Below, piece after piece: positions 34,424 through 42,065 of a stretch of 52,117 nucleotides of DNA. Under the pieces are notes generated by a model that had not been told where the DNA came from, searched no databases, and was given only the letters and a program-made list of their open reading frames with translations. This DNA comes from an uncultured Bacillota bacterium. GTDB taxonomy: Bacteria; Bacillota_I; Bacilli_A; Izemoplasmatales; UBA1188. Numbering within the stretch: the first letter of the stretch is position 1; every line of letters starts with the position of its first letter. A program made the position numbers and the translations under genes. The stretch spans positions 1 through 52,117 of the forward strand of contig CALCVH010000063.1 of the NCBI GenBank assembly GCA_937907585.1, given 5' to 3'.

Positions 34424-35225
34424 ACCTCAAAATGTATTTGAAAAATTAGATTCTATTGAAGCGTCACAATCAGTAACAAATGCTCAAAACGGACAAATAC
34501 TGGATTTGTTAAATAAAATTAGTAGCCAACAAACAGTAGTACAAAAAAATGAAACCGGTCCAAAAACACAGTCTCCACTATCAAATCAATTTTTATTAAG
34601 AAGTTTTATTAGGAAATCAAAAAAGGAATATATTTGGTTTGGAACAATCGATGAATTTAATAAATCCAAAACGATTGTAAATATATTATGCGTTTCATTA
34701 ATAATAGTTGGAATTCTATCTACTATATTTACTAGTATTGCATTTAAAATGTATTCAACATTTTCTTTATTTGAAAACATCTGGTTAATATTTGCATGCA
34801 TTTTATTCTCGCATTCTGTTTACGCAAAAAAGAGGATGCTCGACACAGATTTAAGAGATCACTCTAATAGCGTCTTCGTTCAAGATGATGATGGTGTGTG
34901 GAATGATACTGGTAAAGAAAAGAAGAGATTTAAGTGGTTTAGAAGAATATCGTATATTGCAGTTGTATGTAATATAATTGTTATTTGGATTGAATCTAAA
35001 GGAGCAATAGCGATTTTAGCTACAATATTTGAACTAGCTTTTGCAGGAATCACAATTGGTATATTGTTTACATATATTAATCTATTCTGTATGTACAACA
35101 GCTTCATTTTATTTACTGGAAGAAATGCATCAAATACCGAAACTGTAACTCTTATATTTGATGTGATAGGTAAGAAGCTTGCACCTTTAGAAGAATATAA
35201 AGAAAAAATGAAAGATTATTTATAA
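34413..35225 (+). CDS. Four-helix membrane protein of the DUF4238 operon
   Basis: 270 residues. Residues about 1-85 are soluble and polar, then four membrane segments: about 88-110 (IVNILCVSLIIVGILSTIFT), 120-135, 177-193 (SYIAVVCNIIVIWI) and 197-232. A short charged loop separates the two helix pairs. It overlaps the coiled-coil gene by 11 bases with GGAGG just upstream. I do not recognise the family. Membrane proteins at the end of such cassettes are often effectors, but no assay-type evidence is present here. A terminator closes the operon. Confidence 0.65.
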   Translation: MENKPQNVFEKLDSIEASQSVTNAQNGQILDLLNKISSQQTVVQKNETGPKTQSPLSNQFLLRSFIRKSKKEYIWFGTIDEFNKSKTIVNILCVSLIIVGILSTIFTSIAFKMYSTFSLFENIWLIFACILFSHSVYAKKRMLDTDLRDHSNSVFVQDDDGVWNDTGKEKKRFKWFRRISYIAVVCNIIVIWIESKGAIAILATIFELAFAGITIGILFTYINLFCMYNSFILFTGRNASNTETVTLIFDVIGKKLAPLEEYKEKMKDYL

Positions 35226-35252
35226 ATATATTGAATATTTTGTTACAAGAAC

Positions 35253-35286
35253 AGGGCTGAATTCGTGGAAATTCGGCTCTTTTTTT
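35253..35286 (+). terminator. Intrinsic terminator of the DUF4238 operon
   Basis: AGGGCTGAATT (35253-35263) pairs with AATTCGGCTCT (35270-35280), two G-T wobbles, followed by seven T residues. Confidence 0.85.
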
Positions 35287-35361
35287 GATATAATATAAGC
35301 GTGTCAGAAGAATACTCTGGAGCATTGGTAGAAAAATACCTTCGCAAAGGAGGTATTGCAT

Positions 35362-35580
35362 ATGACACAAGTAGATGAAAGACTAGCTAAGGTTGGTCAA
35401 AATCTTAAAAAATTTATTTCTGAATCTAAGTATAAAACACAGGTTTCTTTCGCTTTGGACGGAATGGGTCAAGACCCTTCAGTAATCCGTAGATGGATTA
35501 AACATGGTGTTAATAAATTAGATACTTTAATGTATATAGCTGAGGTTTTGGAAATAGATTTTATGGAACTTCTTAAGTAG
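35362..35580 (+). CDS. Small HTH (Cro/C1-like) protein
   Basis: 72 residues, almost entirely one helix-turn-helix domain: GQNLKKFISESKYKTQVSFA, QDPSVIRRWIKHGVNKL, LMYIAEVLEIDFMELL. The ATG at 35362 has a perfect AAAGGAGGT 7 bases upstream; a TTG six bases earlier is too close. A terminator overlaps the stop, and a -10 (TATAAT near 35290) follows the previous terminator, so it is a one-gene unit. It may regulate itself or the neighbouring cassettes. Confidence 0.75.
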   Translation: MTQVDERLAKVGQNLKKFISESKYKTQVSFALDGMGQDPSVIRRWIKHGVNKLDTLMYIAEVLEIDFMELLK

Positions 35581-35597
35581 AAGCTCCTTTTTCTTTT
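35565..35597 (+). terminator. Intrinsic terminator overlapping the HTH stop codon
   Basis: GGAACTTCT (35565-35573) with AGAAGCTCC (35579-35587), one mismatch, followed by TTTTTCTTTTT. Confidence 0.75.
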
Positions 35598-35672
35598 TAT
35601 GTCCAAATTTTGGTTTTAAGCCTTGATATATATATATATATATTACAATGAAATAAATATTGTTAAGCTTAA

Positions 35673-35787
35673 TAGTAGTGCAAATAATGTCCTATGATGG
35701 ACTCCAATTTAAAACTAAAATGTAGATACAAAAGTAGATAATTCATCAATGTATTGGAAGAAAGAAGTAGTGCAAAAAGCGTCCTAT
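35673..35787 (+). promoter_or_regulatory. Spaced direct repeat upstream of the RNR operon
   Basis: AGTAGTGCAAATAATGTCCTAT (35674-35695; first 20 given by pattern) recurs as a near copy at 35766-35787: both share AGTAGTGCAAA and GTCCTAT around a variable middle, 92 bp apart. Position before the operon suggests a regulator site. It does not resemble the NrdR box I know. Confidence 0.5.
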
Positions 35788-35838
35788 CGTGATGAGTCGT
35801 TGCTTGATAAACTATAAGTGAAATTGGAGGACAAGACA

Positions 35839-36264
35839 ATGAAAAATGAAGTTAAAAAATATTTTATGGTAATCGCTAAGTGTGGACATGTAGGGAGAAA
35901 AAGTTACGTTCCGGTAAAATTTGCAGTAGTAGCTGAATCTGGTAAAAAAGCTGCTAAAAAGGTAAGACAATTTCCAAGAGTTAAGCACAATCATAAGGAT
36001 GCGATTCTAGATGTTATGTGTATTACACTAGAAGAGTTCTTAGAGATTAAGGAAGTTAATAATAACGATCCATATTTAAAATGCCACTCTAAACATGAAC
36101 AAAATCTAATTACTAATCTAACTGAAAGAATGGTAGAAGATCTACATAATGTAAAACAAACATTAGATAAGCAAATTAGGAAAGATAGAGTTGCTTATAA
36201 ATTAAAAAAATTCAAATTATTAGAAAAATCTTCAATGATGGAGGATTATTGCTATGCGTATTAA
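35839..36264 (+). CDS. Small conserved CGHVG-motif protein of unknown role
   Basis: About 141 residues. N-terminal FMVIAKCGHVGRKSYVPVKFAV, then RQFPRVKHNHKDAILDVM and NNNDPYLKC form a pattern I have seen in uncharacterised Bacillota proteins, often in mobile or nucleotide-related loci. The C-terminal 50 residues are helical and lysine-rich. GGAGGA lies 10 bases before the ATG at 35839. It overlaps nrdG by 11 bases, so it is cotranslated with the anaerobic reductase, and may be a regulator or nucleic-acid-binding partner; function unknown. Confidence 0.6.
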   Translation: MKNEVKKYFMVIAKCGHVGRKSYVPVKFAVVAESGKKAAKKVRQFPRVKHNHKDAILDVMCITLEEFLEIKEVNNNDPYLKCHSKHEQNLITNLTERMVEDLHNVKQTLDKQIRKDRVAYKLKKFKLLEKSSMMEDYCYAY

Positions 36265-36706
36265 TTCAATTAGATATAACAATTCTGTTGTCGATGGTCC
36301 TGGTATTAGAACTGTACTCTTTATGCAAGGCTGTGATATCAATTGTAAAGGATGCCAAAATAGATCGACGTGGGACACCAACAAAGGAAAAGAAGTAAGT
36401 ATTGATAATTTAATTAATGAATTAAAACAAAAAGTATTTAATAAGAAAATTACTATTTCTGGAGGCGAGCCATTGGTTCAAAAAGATGAATTAGTGAAAC
36501 TTATTGATAAACTTGCTGAAGAAGGCTTTGATATAGCTTTATATACAGGGCACACAAGAGATGAAGTCCCATCTGAAATTATTTCTAAAGTTAAATATTT
36601 AAAGACTGGTAATTTTATTCAAGAATTAAAAACAACTATTAAACCTTTTGTAGGTTCGGAAAATCAAATCTTTGAGGAGGTATCTAAAGATGAAACAACT
36701 AAATAA
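36254..36706 (+). CDS. nrdG: Anaerobic ribonucleotide reductase activating protein (radical SAM)
   Basis: 150 residues. The iron-sulfur cysteines C27, C31 and C34 are in CDINCKGC (CxxxCxxC), preceded by VDGPGIRTVLFMQGC; KKITISGGEPL is the SAM-binding GGE motif. It uses S-adenosylmethionine to create the glycyl radical on NrdD in the absence of oxygen. GGAGG is upstream of the ATG; it overlaps the preceding gene by 11 bases and nrdD by 17. Length is typical. Confidence 0.95.
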   Translation: MRINSIRYNNSVVDGPGIRTVLFMQGCDINCKGCQNRSTWDTNKGKEVSIDNLINELKQKVFNKKITISGGEPLVQKDELVKLIDKLAEEGFDIALYTGHTRDEVPSEIISKVKYLKTGNFIQELKTTIKPFVGSENQIFEEVSKDETTK

Positions 36707-38384
36707 TGATAATGCTGCTAATAGAACTAGCTATGTTGGATACGTATATAACGTAGGTGAAAAAGAATATAAAAATAAAATATTAAATAGTCTTCCAAAA
36801 GAATGGGCAGATTTACATAGAACAGGTGCAATTCATATTCATGACTTGGATGCATATGATTTAACTTATAACTGCTTAACATTCGATATCATCAATAAGT
36901 TCCCATATGATGAATTCAAGATGTTTAGTGAACAAGGTAAAATTATCCATTTGTTTGAATTTATCAAAGATTTATTTACTAAACTAGGTAATGAACAATC
37001 TGGTGGTATGACATTTGCCAATTTCGATAATGAAATAGCTGAAATCTTATCTACATTTGAAATTGATTATTCAAAGTATAAAGATTTAATTACTGATTCA
37101 ATTGCTGAATTAATATTATGGTGTAATGGTAATCATTCAAGAATGGGCCAAACTAGTTATTACGTAACTTTAAATATTGGTTTAGCTAAAAATGAATGTG
37201 CTAGATTCATTGCTCATGAAGTAATTGATAGATTCTTGAAATTAGGTGATATGGTATTTAAACCGAATATCGTATTTAAAGTAGTTGATGGAATTAATAA
37301 TAAACCTAGTGATCCAAATTATGATCTATTAAAATTAGCTTTATCTTGTACAGCTAAAAAGATGATACCTACATATCTTCTTTGTGATTGCAAAGGTGAT
37401 AAAGAAACTAATCCTGAAAGATTATCGGTAATGGGATGTAGAACTAGAGTGGTTTCTGATCTTTATGGTGAAGATGGTGCTATGGGTAGAGGTAATATCA
37501 CAAATATTTCTATTAATCTTCCTAGACTTGCCTTAGAGATTGATAAGAACAATAAAGAATTATCAATTGATGAGAAATTCGAACTTCTGAAATCAAAATG
37601 GGATGAAGTAGCTAGAGCTACAAAAGATATCTTACTTGATAGATATCATAAAGTATGCAAAAGAACTCCTGATGATTTTCCAACAAATAGTAGCTATCAT
37701 CTATGGTGCGAAGATTTCAAAGGAGATTTAGAAGAAGTATTCAAGCATGGAACATTATCACTAGGATTCATTGGATTAAGTGAAGCTATAGAAGTTATTA
37801 CTGGTTCAAAGTATTATTCAAGCATGGATAATTATATTATGACTTTAGGCTTCGTAAAACATATGAGAGATTATTGCGATTTCTTAAAGAATGAATACAA
37901 GCTTAATTTCTCATTACTTGCAACATCAGGCGAATTAATTAGTGGTAGATTCATTGAATTTGATAAAGATCTATATAAACCAGATGTTGATATTTTTACA
38001 AAAGGTTATTATACAAATTCATTCCATATAGATGTAGACTCAAGACTTCCTGGATATAAGAAGATCCAACTTGAAGGATTATTCCATGAAATATGTAATG
38101 GTGGATGTATTACATATATCGAACTTGGTGAAGCTCCACTAGGTAATGAAGAATCTCTAGAGGAATATATCAATATTGCAGCCGAAGCGGGAGTTCATTA
38201 TCTAGGATTTAATTTTCCTAAAGATGTATGTAATGAATGTGGAACTACGGGAGTATTTGATTATTGTCCTAAATGTAAATCACATAACATTACAAGAATC
38301 AGAAGAGTATCTGGATATCTTGAAATTCTAGATGGATTTACCAAAGGAAAGAAAGCTGAAGAAAAGAATAGGAAGAAAAATTAA
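36690..38384 (+). CDS. nrdD: Anaerobic (class III) ribonucleotide reductase, ATP-cone-less
   Basis: About 564 residues, against about 700 in common enzymes: the N-terminal ATP cone that senses ATP/dATP is missing, and the protein begins at the catalytic barrel (NRTSYVGYVYNVGEKEY). Visible: IHIHDLDAYDLTYNCLTFD, MGCRTRV with the catalytic-type Cys, the zinc site CNECGTTGVFDYCPKC, and the glycyl-radical loop RRVSGYLEILDGF (Gly542). It reduces ribonucleotides to deoxynucleotides anaerobically. The ATG at 36690 has GAGGAGG 9 bases upstream, inside nrdG. Lack of the cone suggests loss of overall dATP shut-off, a feature also met in phage enzymes. Confidence 0.93.
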   Translation: MKQLNNDNAANRTSYVGYVYNVGEKEYKNKILNSLPKEWADLHRTGAIHIHDLDAYDLTYNCLTFDIINKFPYDEFKMFSEQGKIIHLFEFIKDLFTKLGNEQSGGMTFANFDNEIAEILSTFEIDYSKYKDLITDSIAELILWCNGNHSRMGQTSYYVTLNIGLAKNECARFIAHEVIDRFLKLGDMVFKPNIVFKVVDGINNKPSDPNYDLLKLALSCTAKKMIPTYLLCDCKGDKETNPERLSVMGCRTRVVSDLYGEDGAMGRGNITNISINLPRLALEIDKNNKELSIDEKFELLKSKWDEVARATKDILLDRYHKVCKRTPDDFPTNSSYHLWCEDFKGDLEEVFKHGTLSLGFIGLSEAIEVITGSKYYSSMDNYIMTLGFVKHMRDYCDFLKNEYKLNFSLLATSGELISGRFIEFDKDLYKPDVDIFTKGYYTNSFHIDVDSRLPGYKKIQLEGLFHEICNGGCITYIELGEAPLGNEESLEEYINIAAEAGVHYLGFNFPKDVCNECGTTGVFDYCPKCKSHNITRIRRVSGYLEILDGFTKGKKAEEKNRKKN

Positions 38385-38385
38385 G

Positions 38386-38952
38386 ATGATATTTTACATT
38401 TCAGATACACATTTTAGAGATCAAGCCATTTTTGATAAATGTAAGAGGCCATTTAAATCATTAGATGAAATGGAATCAACAGTTATCAGCAAATGGAATA
38501 ATAAAGTTAATGATGAAGACGTTGTTTATGTACTTGGTGATATCGTTAAAGATGATGACGCATCAGCAATTCAAATCTTTAAAAAACTAAAAGGTCATAA
38601 GCATTTAATCGTTGGTAATCATGACCATTTAATCTTAGAAGAGATTAGAAAATCAAATATATTTGAATCAGTAAAATTCATCGATTTAATTATGGATAAA
38701 AATAGAAAAGTTTGTATTTGTCATTATCCACTAATGGATTGGATGGAATTTAATAGAGAAGGAATCTTGGTTTATGGACATATTCATAATAAGACACCTA
38801 AGAATGGATATGCTTATAAAATGATGAAAGATTATTATGCAAATCTACCTGCATATAATTGCGGAGTAGATGTATGTGAATTTGAGCCAAGAACACTAGA
38901 TGAACTTATTCATTTAAAGGAGGTAAACAAGGATGAACCATATATCAATTGA
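38386..38952 (+). CDS. Calcineurin-like metallophosphoesterase
   Basis: About 188 residues with all family motifs in order: FYISDTHF (DxH), LGDIVKD (GD), VGNHDH (GNHD), CICHYPL and YGHIHN (GHxH). Two metal ions are held by these residues. Small stand-alone members hydrolyse phosphodiesters or nucleotides and are frequent in phage nucleotide-metabolism clusters. ATG 38386 lies 1 base after the nrdD stop with GGAAG upstream; it overlaps the kinase gene by 20 bases. Substrate unknown. Confidence 0.88.
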   Translation: MIFYISDTHFRDQAIFDKCKRPFKSLDEMESTVISKWNNKVNDEDVVYVLGDIVKDDDASAIQIFKKLKGHKHLIVGNHDHLILEEIRKSNIFESVKFIDLIMDKNRKVCICHYPLMDWMEFNREGILVYGHIHNKTPKNGYAYKMMKDYYANLPAYNCGVDVCEFEPRTLDELIHLKEVNKDEPYIN

Positions 38953-39511
38953 GGGTATGGATGGAGTTGGAAAATCAACTACATGTGAATTGCTTGCTGA
39001 AAAACTAGGATATATATTTGTTGAAAAACCATTACACTATCTTCTTGATGATAGTGATGAAGAAATAAAGCAATATCAAAAAGTTGCTAAAAGGGTTAAT
39101 GAAAATCCTAATAGAAACTTTACAGCTTGGTATTATGGTTTAAATAATATTTATCTTTACGAAAAATTCAAAGATCAAAATATTGTTACTGATCGTCATA
39201 TTGTTTCAAATTATTGTTGGAGTGGAACAACATATAATAAAGATATCTATAATCTAATCTTAAAGAAGATTGGAAAACCTAAACTTACTGTAATTTTATA
39301 TGCAAAACCTGAAGCAATATTAGCTAGATTAAAGAAAAGAGATATTAATGATTCTGATATTTCTAAAGTTAGCAAAAGCGAAAAAGCATATGAGAGAATG
39401 ATATATTTTTGTGAAACTAAAAAACTTGAATATATTGTTATCGATACAACGAATAAAGATGTTGAAACAGTAGTTGATGAGATTTTAAAAAGAATTGAGG
39501 TACTTAAATAG
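38933..39511 (+). CDS. Thymidylate / deoxynucleoside kinase-like P-loop kinase
   Basis: 192 residues. Walker A EGMDGVGKST (about 7-16), the DRH motif in VTDRHIVSNYCW, and a lid arginine region RLKKRDINDSD mark the dNMP/deoxynucleoside kinase fold. It would phosphorylate dTMP or deoxynucleosides to supply DNA synthesis, consistent with its place after NrdD. AAAGGAGG lies upstream of the ATG. Whether the substrate is a mono- or nucleoside cannot be decided here. Confidence 0.85.
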   Translation: MNHISIEGMDGVGKSTTCELLAEKLGYIFVEKPLHYLLDDSDEEIKQYQKVAKRVNENPNRNFTAWYYGLNNIYLYEKFKDQNIVTDRHIVSNYCWSGTTYNKDIYNLILKKIGKPKLTVILYAKPEAILARLKKRDINDSDISKVSKSEKAYERMIYFCETKKLEYIVIDTTNKDVETVVDEILKRIEVLK

Positions 39512-39512
39512 G

Positions 39513-41966
39513 ATGAATGTAGATAATTTAAGACTTTCAAAAGATATGAAGTACGAAGCTCTATACTGGGCTTTAGGTTTTGAAGAGTTAAGTAAGGGAA
39601 TATTTACTAAATTCTACAATAAAAGCTTCAAAGTGGAAATTAATGCTGATAAGCAACTGGTTGACTTTTCAAATAAGATTTCAATCGTTAATGGCGAAGC
39701 ATTGCTTTTAACAACACATAAGAGTTTTGTTATCTTAGAATGTATTGATAAATTATTGACTATGGGATATAAGCCTAGTGAGATAATTGTTGATCTAGAT
39801 AATGAATACGACATTTACTGCAATGATTTATATATCAAATGTTATGAATGGAATCATATTGAAGAGGATAGAGTTGAATTTAAAAAAGATGTATTCAAAT
39901 CCGTTTCTTATGAATCAAGATTAATTAGCGGAGTAATAGAAAGAAGAACATCAATTAAAACTTCTGATGGATTAATTTATAATCATGGAATCTTTGAAAA
40001 TGAGTCAAGATTAGTTGATTATAAATTATATAATTCTAATGATATTATCTCAGACGATTTCATTATTAAAGCTGGCGTAGCAATTAAATACACAGGAAAT
40101 AAAAACATAATTATAGTTCCTGATGGGGTCAATGAATTAGCACCATGCTTATTTTGGGATAATCAGGTAATTGAAGAAGTAATTCTTCCAGATACTTTAA
40201 TTAATATCTCTGGTGATACATTCTATAATTCAACTAACCTTAGAAAAATTAATATCCCAAAGAATGTAAAGTTCATGGGAAATAACCCATTTGCTGGATG
40301 CCCTAATATAAAAGTTAATAATGAATCACCATATTTCAATTTAGTAGATGGCGTTTTATACAATAAAGATTTTACAAGACTTATATATTATCCAATTTCT
40401 AAAAAAGAAGATAAATACGAGATAAAAGAAGGATGCAGAATCTTAGGAAAACATTCATTTTACCTTTGCGACAATCTTAAAGAAGTAGTTATTCCATCGT
40501 CAATAATAAAATTAGAGAATAATCCATTTTCAGGATGCACGAAGATTAATATAGTTAATAAATCTGAGTATTATCACATTGATGATTCGGTTATTTATGA
40601 TAAGGATTATTCATCAGTAATCGGTTGCCTTAATTCTATTGACACTGATTGTCTAGTTTTAAAAGATGTTAAGAGAATATGTAGAAATTCATTCTGGAAC
40701 TGTAAAGGAATTAAAAAGATAGTTTTTCCGGAAACCCTTGAATCAATCGGATATAATCCGTTTGTTAGTTGCTCTAATATTGAATTTGAATCTCATAGCA
40801 GATATTATGTAGTTTACAACAATGCACTATATACAGCTGATAAATCAAAATTAGTTTGTTATCCAGCTAAATACGCAGTTAATGAGGTCTATCTTCCTGA
40901 TGAAACAATAATACTTGAGCGTGGAGCTTTCTCAGGATGCGATAAAATGACTGCCATCCATCTGCATAATGTTTCAATTATCTCTAAGACTTGCTTCACA
41001 AATTGTAATTCATTAGAAAAAGTATGCTGCTCAGATTTAGTTACTTATATTGGCGAATGGGCATTCGCGCATTGCACTAATTTAAAGGAATTATCAGTTT
41101 ATAAAGACTGCTTTATAGATAATAATGCAACATTGAACAGCCCTGTTAAAATCAACAAGAGAGATGAACTATCTAATTATGTCATAGAGTCAGACAACTT
41201 ATACACATTAAAATCAATGACTAATTTATATAAGAAAAAGATTAAGTCGATTTTAATTGATCCACCTTATAATTCTCATATTGACCACATTGGATATAAA
41301 GATACATTTGATTGTGATTACGAGAAGTTTATGGTGGATAGAATCAAACTTGCTAGCGAACTATTGACTATCGACGGTTTTTTAGTTATCAATATTGATG
41401 AAGGTGAAGTAAAACATCTTTCTTCCTTGTCAGTTTTAAAAGATTTATTCTATAAAATTAAAATTTATAAGTGGGAAAAACTTCATCCCTATTTTGATAA
41501 GAATAGGAGCGTTAACCCAAATAAAAAGGTTGTAAAATACGAATTCATCATCGTTTGTTATAAGTCTAAGGAATCTAAATTAAACTTAATAAAACAACCA
41601 TATTTGGATGGTGAAGTTTTAAAGGAAAAGGAATCTAAAGTTCCATCAACATTTAAATGCTTTGGTACTAATTCATCAGCAAAAGATGAAATAGCTGAAC
41701 TATTTGGCGATAGAGCTTACTTCCAAACTCCTAAGCCTTTAAAACTAATGAAGGAACTTGTGAGAGCTACTTCAAATAAAGACTCTATTATTTTGGACTT
41801 CTTTGCAGGATCAGGCACAGTTGGCCATGCTGTAGTTGATTTGAATAAAGAAGATGGTGGTAGTAGAAAGTATATTCTTATCTCAAATAACGAATCAAAC
41901 ATTTGCAGAAATGTTACACTTAAAAGAATGCAAATGGTCGATGATAAGTTCTACTTCATAGACTAG
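39513..41966 (+). CDS. Leucine-rich-repeat protein fused to a DNA methyltransferase
   Basis: About 817 residues. Residues about 1-190: an unnamed domain with KSFVILECIDKLLTMGYKPSEI, resembling the N-terminal part of some restriction-modification proteins. About 199-541: BspA-type LRR_5 repeats (units like LxxIxIPxxVxxIxxxxFxxC, for example LRKINIPKNVKFMGNNPFAGC, LKEVVIPSSIIKLENNPFSGC, IKKIVFPETLESIGYNPFVSC). About 560-817: an amino-methyltransferase of the beta/Mod order, motif IV DPPYN (583-587) before motif I DFFAGSGT (762-769). The repeats may replace the usual target-recognition part or bind a protein. ATG 39513 has TGAGGT 11 bases upstream. Last gene before a hairpin. No restriction gene is adjacent. 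Confidence 0.8.
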   Translation: MNVDNLRLSKDMKYEALYWALGFEELSKGIFTKFYNKSFKVEINADKQLVDFSNKISIVNGEALLLTTHKSFVILECIDKLLTMGYKPSEIIVDLDNEYDIYCNDLYIKCYEWNHIEEDRVEFKKDVFKSVSYESRLISGVIERRTSIKTSDGLIYNHGIFENESRLVDYKLYNSNDIISDDFIIKAGVAIKYTGNKNIIIVPDGVNELAPCLFWDNQVIEEVILPDTLINISGDTFYNSTNLRKINIPKNVKFMGNNPFAGCPNIKVNNESPYFNLVDGVLYNKDFTRLIYYPISKKEDKYEIKEGCRILGKHSFYLCDNLKEVVIPSSIIKLENNPFSGCTKINIVNKSEYYHIDDSVIYDKDYSSVIGCLNSIDTDCLVLKDVKRICRNSFWNCKGIKKIVFPETLESIGYNPFVSCSNIEFESHSRYYVVYNNALYTADKSKLVCYPAKYAVNEVYLPDETIILERGAFSGCDKMTAIHLHNVSIISKTCFTNCNSLEKVCCSDLVTYIGEWAFAHCTNLKELSVYKDCFIDNNATLNSPVKINKRDELSNYVIESDNLYTLKSMTNLYKKKIKSILIDPPYNSHIDHIGYKDTFDCDYEKFMVDRIKLASELLTIDGFLVINIDEGEVKHLSSLSVLKDLFYKIKIYKWEKLHPYFDKNRSVNPNKKVVKYEFIIVCYKSKESKLNLIKQPYLDGEVLKEKESKVPSTFKCFGTNSSAKDEIAELFGDRAYFQTPKPLKLMKELVRATSNKDSIILDFFAGSGTVGHAVVDLNKEDGGSRKYILISNNESNICRNVTLKRMQMVDDKFYFID

Positions 41967-41995
41967 TTTAAGAGGATTTTTCCTCTTAAACTAGT
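41962..41995. terminator. Perfect 14-bp hairpin after the methyltransferase gene
   Basis: ACTAGTTTAAGAGG (41962-41975) / CCTCTTAAACTAGT (41982-41995), loop ATTTTT, starting within the stop codon. No T-tract follows; same design as the hairpin at 14697. Confidence 0.6.
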
Positions 41996-42065
41996 GACGC
42001 AAAGGGCATTTTATTTTAGATGTCTAATAAAAAGTAAAATAGAACTATAAAAAAGGAGACTTTGT

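Noticed and set aside
35621..35643. Run of TA dinucleotides before the nrd-type operon as a phase-variable switch
   Set aside because: It is a simple AT repeat about 200 bases from the gene and outside any recognised promoter element.
41996..42030. GACGCAAAGGGC resembling a c-di-GMP riboswitch core
   Set aside because: Only one of the conserved elements is present; the paired helices and the second conserved loop are missing.
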